Origin: Nanobdellota archaeon
Lineage (GTDB): Archaea > Nanobdellota > Nanobdellia > SCGC-AAA011-G17 > VGLX01
DNA: 8,975 bases
Direction: 5' to 3'
NCBI GenBank assembly: GCA_018894775.1
Contig: JAHIPG010000167.1
Location: forward strand, 1-8,975
The notes beneath the pieces were generated by a model. The model did not search any database. It was not told the DNA's origin and saw nothing but the letters and a program-made list of their open reading frames with translations. How positions within the stretch are numbered: the first letter of the stretch is position 1; every line of letters starts with the position of its first letter. Below are positions 6,737 through 8,975 of the stretch, one piece after another. The position numbers and the translations under genes were made by a program.

Positions 6737-8044
6737 TCAAAAATCCTTCAGCACTTCTTCAAGATCAGTATCTCCAATTTCCACCAAAGTATAATGGACT
6801 CTTACGTGCGGCTTACCAATCTTAATGAGCTTCTGTAAATCTATAGGCGTTGCCACAACAACTAAATCAGCGTCGCTGTTATTAATAGTCTGTTGCAATT
6901 CCTTCATTTGCTCATCAAAGTAACCCATAGCCGGAAGGACATCCTTCAAGTTAGGAAATTTCTTATAAAGTTTCTTTATACTTCCAACAGCAAAACTTTC
7001 CGGCTCAAGAATTTTTGCATCAGGATAAAACTTCTGAGCTGCGACAATCCCTGCACCAAAAGCCATCCCGCCATGAGTCAAGGTAGGACCATCTTCAATA
7101 ATGAGAATCTTCTCAGGATTAACATCAGTCGAATCGATCTTCACTTCCGAATTTGCCTTAACGACAATCGCTTTTGGATTATATTCCTGGATGTTGTCCA
7201 AAATAATCTGAACATCTGGAGGGTCAGCACTATCCATCTTGTTTATTACCAAAACATCTGCTCTTCTAAAATTAGTCTCTCCAGGATAATATCTTAATTC
7301 GTGACCTGCACGATGCGGATCCATAACGACTATCTCAATATCAGGCTTATAGAATGGAGTATCATTATTTCCACCATCCCAAAGAATAACATCAGCTTCT
7401 TTCTCGGCTTCCCTGATTATCTTTTCGTAATCAACACCTGCATAAACGATTATACCTTCTTTGATGTGAGGTTCATATTCTTCCATCTCTTCAATAGTAC
7501 AATCATGGTCAAGCATATCCTGATAGGTAGCAAATCTCTGACATATCTGCTTTTCCAGTTTACCATAAGGCATAGGGTGCCTGATAACAACAAGTTTTTT
7601 CCCTTTCTTCTTCAATATCTCTGCAACCCTTCTTGTTGTCTGACTCTTACCACAACCGGTTCGGACAGCACAGATAGAAATAACAGGCTTACTGCTCTTG
7701 ATCATAGTCTCCTCAGCACCAAGCAACTTGAAGGTTGCACCAGCAGAATTAACTTCTGAAGCCTTGTGCATTACATACTCATGGGTAACATCAGAATACG
7801 AGAAAACTACTTCATCAATCTTCTCTTTCTTAATCAGCTCAATCAATTCTTCCTCAGGATGGATTGGTATCCCCTTTGGATAAAGCTTGCCTGCTAGAAC
7901 AGCAGGGTATATTCTTCCTTCTATATTAGGAATCTGTGTTGCTGTAAAAGCTACCACCTCATAGTCTTCATTACTTCGATAACAAACATTAAAGTTGTGG
8001 AAGTCCCTTCCGGCAGCCCCCATAATTATTATTCTCTTTTTCAT
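6737..8044 (-). CDS. COG2403 predicted GTPase, cyclic 2,3-diphosphoglycerate synthetase-like
   Basis: A 435-residue cytosolic P-loop protein. It begins with a Rossmann-like segment (IIIMGAAGRDFHNFN, 5-19), then the nucleotide-binding loop RTGCGKSQTTRR (128-139; K133 and S134 contact phosphates and Mg), a Walker-B-like ILWDGGNND (220-228) and a G4-like NKMD (268-271) suggesting guanine recognition. The order and wording match COG2403, whose members are often labelled cyclic 2,3-diphosphoglycerate synthetase after the Methanothermus enzyme. That enzyme closes 2,3-diphosphoglycerate into its cyclic form using ATP. The NKxD motif and the non-methanogen setting make that exact reaction uncertain, so I prefer predicted GTPase/ATPase. 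The ATG lacks an SD and sits 28 bases below a TATA box. It is a stand-alone gene. Confidence 0.87.
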   Translation of the reverse strand: MKKRIIIMGAAGRDFHNFNVCYRSNEDYEVVAFTATQIPNIEGRIYPAVLAGKLYPKGIPIHPEEELIELIKKEKIDEVVFSYSDVTHEYVMHKASEVNSAGATFKLLGAEETMIKSSKPVISICAVRTGCGKSQTTRRVAEILKKKGKKLVVIRHPMPYGKLEKQICQRFATYQDMLDHDCTIEEMEEYEPHIKEGIIVYAGVDYEKIIREAEKEADVILWDGGNNDTPFYKPDIEIVVMDPHRAGHELRYYPGETNFRRADVLVINKMDSADPPDVQIILDNIQEYNPKAIVVKANSEVKIDSTDVNPEKILIIEDGPTLTHGGMAFGAGIVAAQKFYPDAKILEPESFAVGSIKKLYKKFPNLKDVLPAMGYFDEQMKELQQTINNSDADLVVVATPIDLQKLIKIGKPHVRVHYTLVEIGDTDLEEVLKDF

Positions 8045-8067
8045 TTTACTAATAAAATCTTAAGATT

Positions 8068-8076
8068 GTATATAAG
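8068..8076 (-). promoter_or_regulatory. TATA box for the COG2403 gene
   Basis: The minus strand reads CTTATATAC in the 58-base gap between the PIN and GTPase genes, centred 28 bases above the GTPase ATG. With no SD before that ATG, a leaderless transcript is predicted. Confidence 0.55.
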
Positions 8077-8102
8077 CTTTATGCAAGAATAGTAAATATT
8101 TC

Positions 8103-8477
8103 TCAGTTGTTAAAATCAAGGTATTTTTTCTGCTTAATTGTTATTAATCTACCCTTCAACCTTTTCTTAAGCTCTTTATCCTGGGTTGCAATTATTGTAT
8201 CCTTATCAGAAATCCGAACAAGAATATCATCAACATACTCCCCCTCTTCCTCTAATATCTCAACTCGCCCTTCCATTAATTGTAATGCAAGTTTAGCAGA
8301 CTCTCTATCCACTTTTTTTCTGGAATCATTTTTTATCTTATTCAATTCATCTATTGTTTTATTTAGGACATAGATATTATAGGGGAAGTCACAGATACGT
8401 TCAAGCTCTGAAAAGATATCTATGTGAAACTGGCCTATAGCCAATAAAAAGTTCGTATCTAAGACAATTTTTTTCAT
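8103..8477 (-). CDS. PIN-domain ribonuclease, Fcf1/VapC9-like
   Basis: A 124-residue single PIN domain, the usual length. PIN proteins are Mg/Mn-dependent RNases with a cluster of acidic residues. Visible here are D7 (VLDTNFLL), E44 (TIDELNKI), D83/D84 (EYVDDILVRIS) and D93/D100 (DKDTIIATQDKELKKRL), so the catalytic set looks complete. The sequence resembles stand-alone archaeal PIN proteins of the Fcf1/Utp24 or VapC9 type, which are linked to rRNA processing or RNA decay. No antitoxin gene precedes it: the upstream neighbour is divergent and unlike known antitoxins. That argues against a standard toxin-antitoxin pair and for a housekeeping RNase. The ATG has no SD and lies about 32 bases below a TATA box. 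Confidence 0.87.
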   Translation of the reverse strand: MKKIVLDTNFLLAIGQFHIDIFSELERICDFPYNIYVLNKTIDELNKIKNDSRKKVDRESAKLALQLMEGRVEILEEEGEYVDDILVRISDKDTIIATQDKELKKRLKGRLITIKQKKYLDFNN

Positions 8478-8504
8478 TTTTAGAGAAAATTGGACTATTT
8501 GCTA

Positions 8505-8513
8505 TTATAAAAC
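8505..8513 (-). promoter_or_regulatory. TATA box for the PIN gene
   Basis: The minus strand reads GTTTTATAA, preceded by GAAA that could be part of a TFB element. Its centre is about 32 bases above the ATG at 8477, so the leader would be at most a few bases. It faces away from the promoter of the next gene, only about 20 bases off. Confidence 0.45.
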
Positions 8514-8533
8514 TTTCTTTTTAATACGAAAGG

Positions 8534-8542
8534 TTTAAAATA
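8534..8542 (+). promoter_or_regulatory. BRE/TATA element for the HPF-like gene
   Basis: TTTAAAATA is preceded by CGAAAGG (8527-8533), a good TFB-recognition (BRE) match. The box centre is 27 bases before the ATG at 8565 and no SD is present, so a leaderless message is expected. Confidence 0.55.
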
Positions 8543-8564
8543 GTTTATTTTTTAAATATAAATC

Positions 8565-8849
8565 ATGAAACTCGGTGGAAATATTGAATTAGAAGGTTTT
8601 GACAACATGGAGCCGGCACAGCTTATAGTGGTAAAGAAAATAGTGGGGAGCAGTGCCAAGAAGATATCAGAAGAGATATCAGAATTTGATAACCTGCTGA
8701 TAACATTAAAAGATAACGAAAACGATAAAGTCACCCTTAGCGGAAAGATAAAGATGGGTGACAAAGAAGAAGAGTGCGAAGCAAGCGATAAAAACTTGTT
8801 CTTTGCATTAAACCAGGTATTCACAGAACTAACAGCAAAACTAAAATAA
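8565..8849 (+). CDS. Small HPF/RaiA-like protein, possible ribosome hibernation factor
   Basis: A 94-residue soluble protein. The predicted order is strand (5-11), helix (17-39), strand (42-49), strand (54-63), strand (67-73), helix (75-93). This is the topology of ribosome hibernation factors of the HPF/RaiA family, which bind the small subunit in the mRNA/tRNA channel. The end, EASDKNLFFALNQVFTELTAKL, has the look of the HPF stretch in which a D-x-(F/Y)-x-A-(I/L) helix closes the fold, and a Lys-rich first helix could meet rRNA. Sequence identity to classical HPF is low by eye, so this is a fold-level inference. I recall similar short MKLGGNIEL-type proteins in DPANN genomes. It diverges from the PIN nuclease and is probably transcribed without a leader. 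The gene is secure and its function tentative. Confidence 0.75.
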   Translation: MKLGGNIELEGFDNMEPAQLIVVKKIVGSSAKKISEEISEFDNLLITLKDNENDKVTLSGKIKMGDKEEECEASDKNLFFALNQVFTELTAKLK

Positions 8850-8877
8850 TACCTTAGAATATGGAAGGAGATAACGT

Positions 8878-8901
8878 ATGTGCATAGCCGATTTTTCTTA
8901 A
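8878..8901 (+). other. Mini-ORF behind a strong Shine-Dalgarno
   Basis: A GGAAGGAG run (8863-8870), the most complete SD in the window, sits 7 bases before an ATG that opens MCIADFS and then stops at TAA. A second tiny frame, MEGDNVCA, starts at 8861 across the SD. It could be a leader peptide, the remnant of a lost downstream gene of the HPF-like transcript, or chance. No conserved identity is visible. Confidence 0.25.
8892..8898 (+). terminator. Possible oligo-T terminator after the HPF-like gene
   Basis: A TTTTTCTT tract begins 42 bases past the stop codon, with further T-rich sequence behind it. It fits an archaeal intrinsic termination tract before the next promoter. Evidence is compositional only. 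Confidence 0.25.
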
Positions 8902-8928
8902 ATTTTGTTGATTTGTATTCTTGAGTAT

Positions 8929-8949
8929 GGAAAAATTAATATATTAATT
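8929..8949 (+). promoter_or_regulatory. Promoter of the next gene: BRE plus palindromic TATA region
   Basis: GGAAAAA (8929-8935) is a good TFB element and overlaps the perfect 16-base palindrome AATTAATATATTAATT (8934-8949), which contains a TATA box. The palindrome centre is 28 bases before an ATG at 8970, the same spacing as the leaderless genes elsewhere in the window. The palindromic box may be chance in AT-rich DNA or a regulator contact. Confidence 0.55.
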
Positions 8950-8968
8950 GTAGTTACATTGTAACTAC
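8950..8968. promoter_or_regulatory. 19-base palindromic operator, GTAGTTACATTGTAACTAC
   Basis: A perfect inverted repeat: two 9-base arms around a single central T. It starts immediately after the AT palindrome and ends one base before the ATG at 8970, covering the expected transcription start. A dimeric helix-turn-helix repressor bound here would block RNA polymerase. The arms resemble sites of MarR-, HxlR- or BlaI-type regulators in style only. The next gene may be autoregulated. Confidence 0.6.
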
Positions 8969-8969
8969 G

Positions 8970-8975
8970 ATGAGA
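8970..8975 (+). CDS. Probable first codons of a leaderless gene cut by the window edge
   Basis: ATG at 8970-8972 followed by AGA, placed 28 bases after the TATA centre and directly after the operator palindrome. Only two codons are visible, so the product cannot be named. The start is inferred from promoter spacing. Confidence 0.35.

Noticed and set aside
6893..7297. A 134-codon open frame on the plus strand opposite the GTPase gene
   Set aside because: It is antisense to the conserved G4 region; frame openness follows from the sense codon use.
7301..7759. A 152-codon open frame on the plus strand opposite the GTPase gene
   Set aside because: It is fully antisense to a gene with clear P-loop and NKxD motifs, and its translation shows no recognisable domain.
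8552..8824. A 90-codon minus-strand frame opposite the HPF-like gene
   Set aside because: The plus-strand gene has a well-placed BRE/TATA and a coherent fold; this frame has neither.
8103..8849. PIN gene plus neighbouring small gene as a VapBC toxin-antitoxin pair
   Set aside because: The genes are divergent rather than in one operon, and the small protein looks like HPF, not a DNA-binding antitoxin.

Overview
The window looks like a stretch of an AT-rich archaeal chromosome. The evidence is a deoxyhypusine synthase gene (hypusine is an archaeal/eukaryotic modification), an archaeal-type PIN nuclease, archaeal radical-SAM and DUF483-like families, and TATA boxes centred about 26-32 bases upstream of start codons that lack Shine-Dalgarno (SD) sequences. 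A small-genome DPANN-type archaeon (Woesearchaeota/Pacearchaeota-like) would fit, but that placement is an inference. TAA is the usual stop and TGA ends two genes, so the code looks standard.

Layout. (1) At the left edge is the 3' end of a + strand radical-SAM family gene whose frame is open from the window start. (2) It meets, tail to tail, a compact minus-strand operon read from about 2147 to 395: deoxyhypusine synthase, a Cys-rich DUF483-like protein, and a two-helix membrane protein. (3) Diverging from that operon is a + strand ThiI-like THUMP protein whose ATP pyrophosphatase half has collapsed. (4) A second minus-strand operon follows (6668 to 3167): TldD, TldE and an unrecognised 225-residue protein. 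(5) Next come two separate minus-strand genes, a COG2403 predicted GTPase related to cyclic 2,3-diphosphoglycerate synthetase and a PIN-domain nuclease. (6) Diverging from the PIN gene is a 94-residue protein with the secondary-structure order of a ribosome hibernation factor. (7) The right edge holds what looks like the promoter and operator of the next gene: two abutting perfect palindromes, one containing a TATA box and one lying between it and an ATG at 8970.

The genes suggest translation and protein upkeep: modification of the aIF5A factor, tRNA binding, peptide/protein trimming by TldD/TldE, RNA cleavage by the PIN protein and possibly ribosome storage. Most first genes appear leaderless, while SD sequences sit mainly before internal genes, often inside the end of the gene ahead.

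The strongest second-look items are the ThiI-like protein without a PP-loop, the regulated promoter at the right edge, the HPF-like protein divergent from a nuclease, the DUF483-like protein coupled to a variant deoxyhypusine synthase, and the unknown third gene of the tldD-tldE operon. No tRNA, rRNA, CRISPR array, insertion sequence or other mobile element was seen. No gene-free stretch exceeds about 200 bases.
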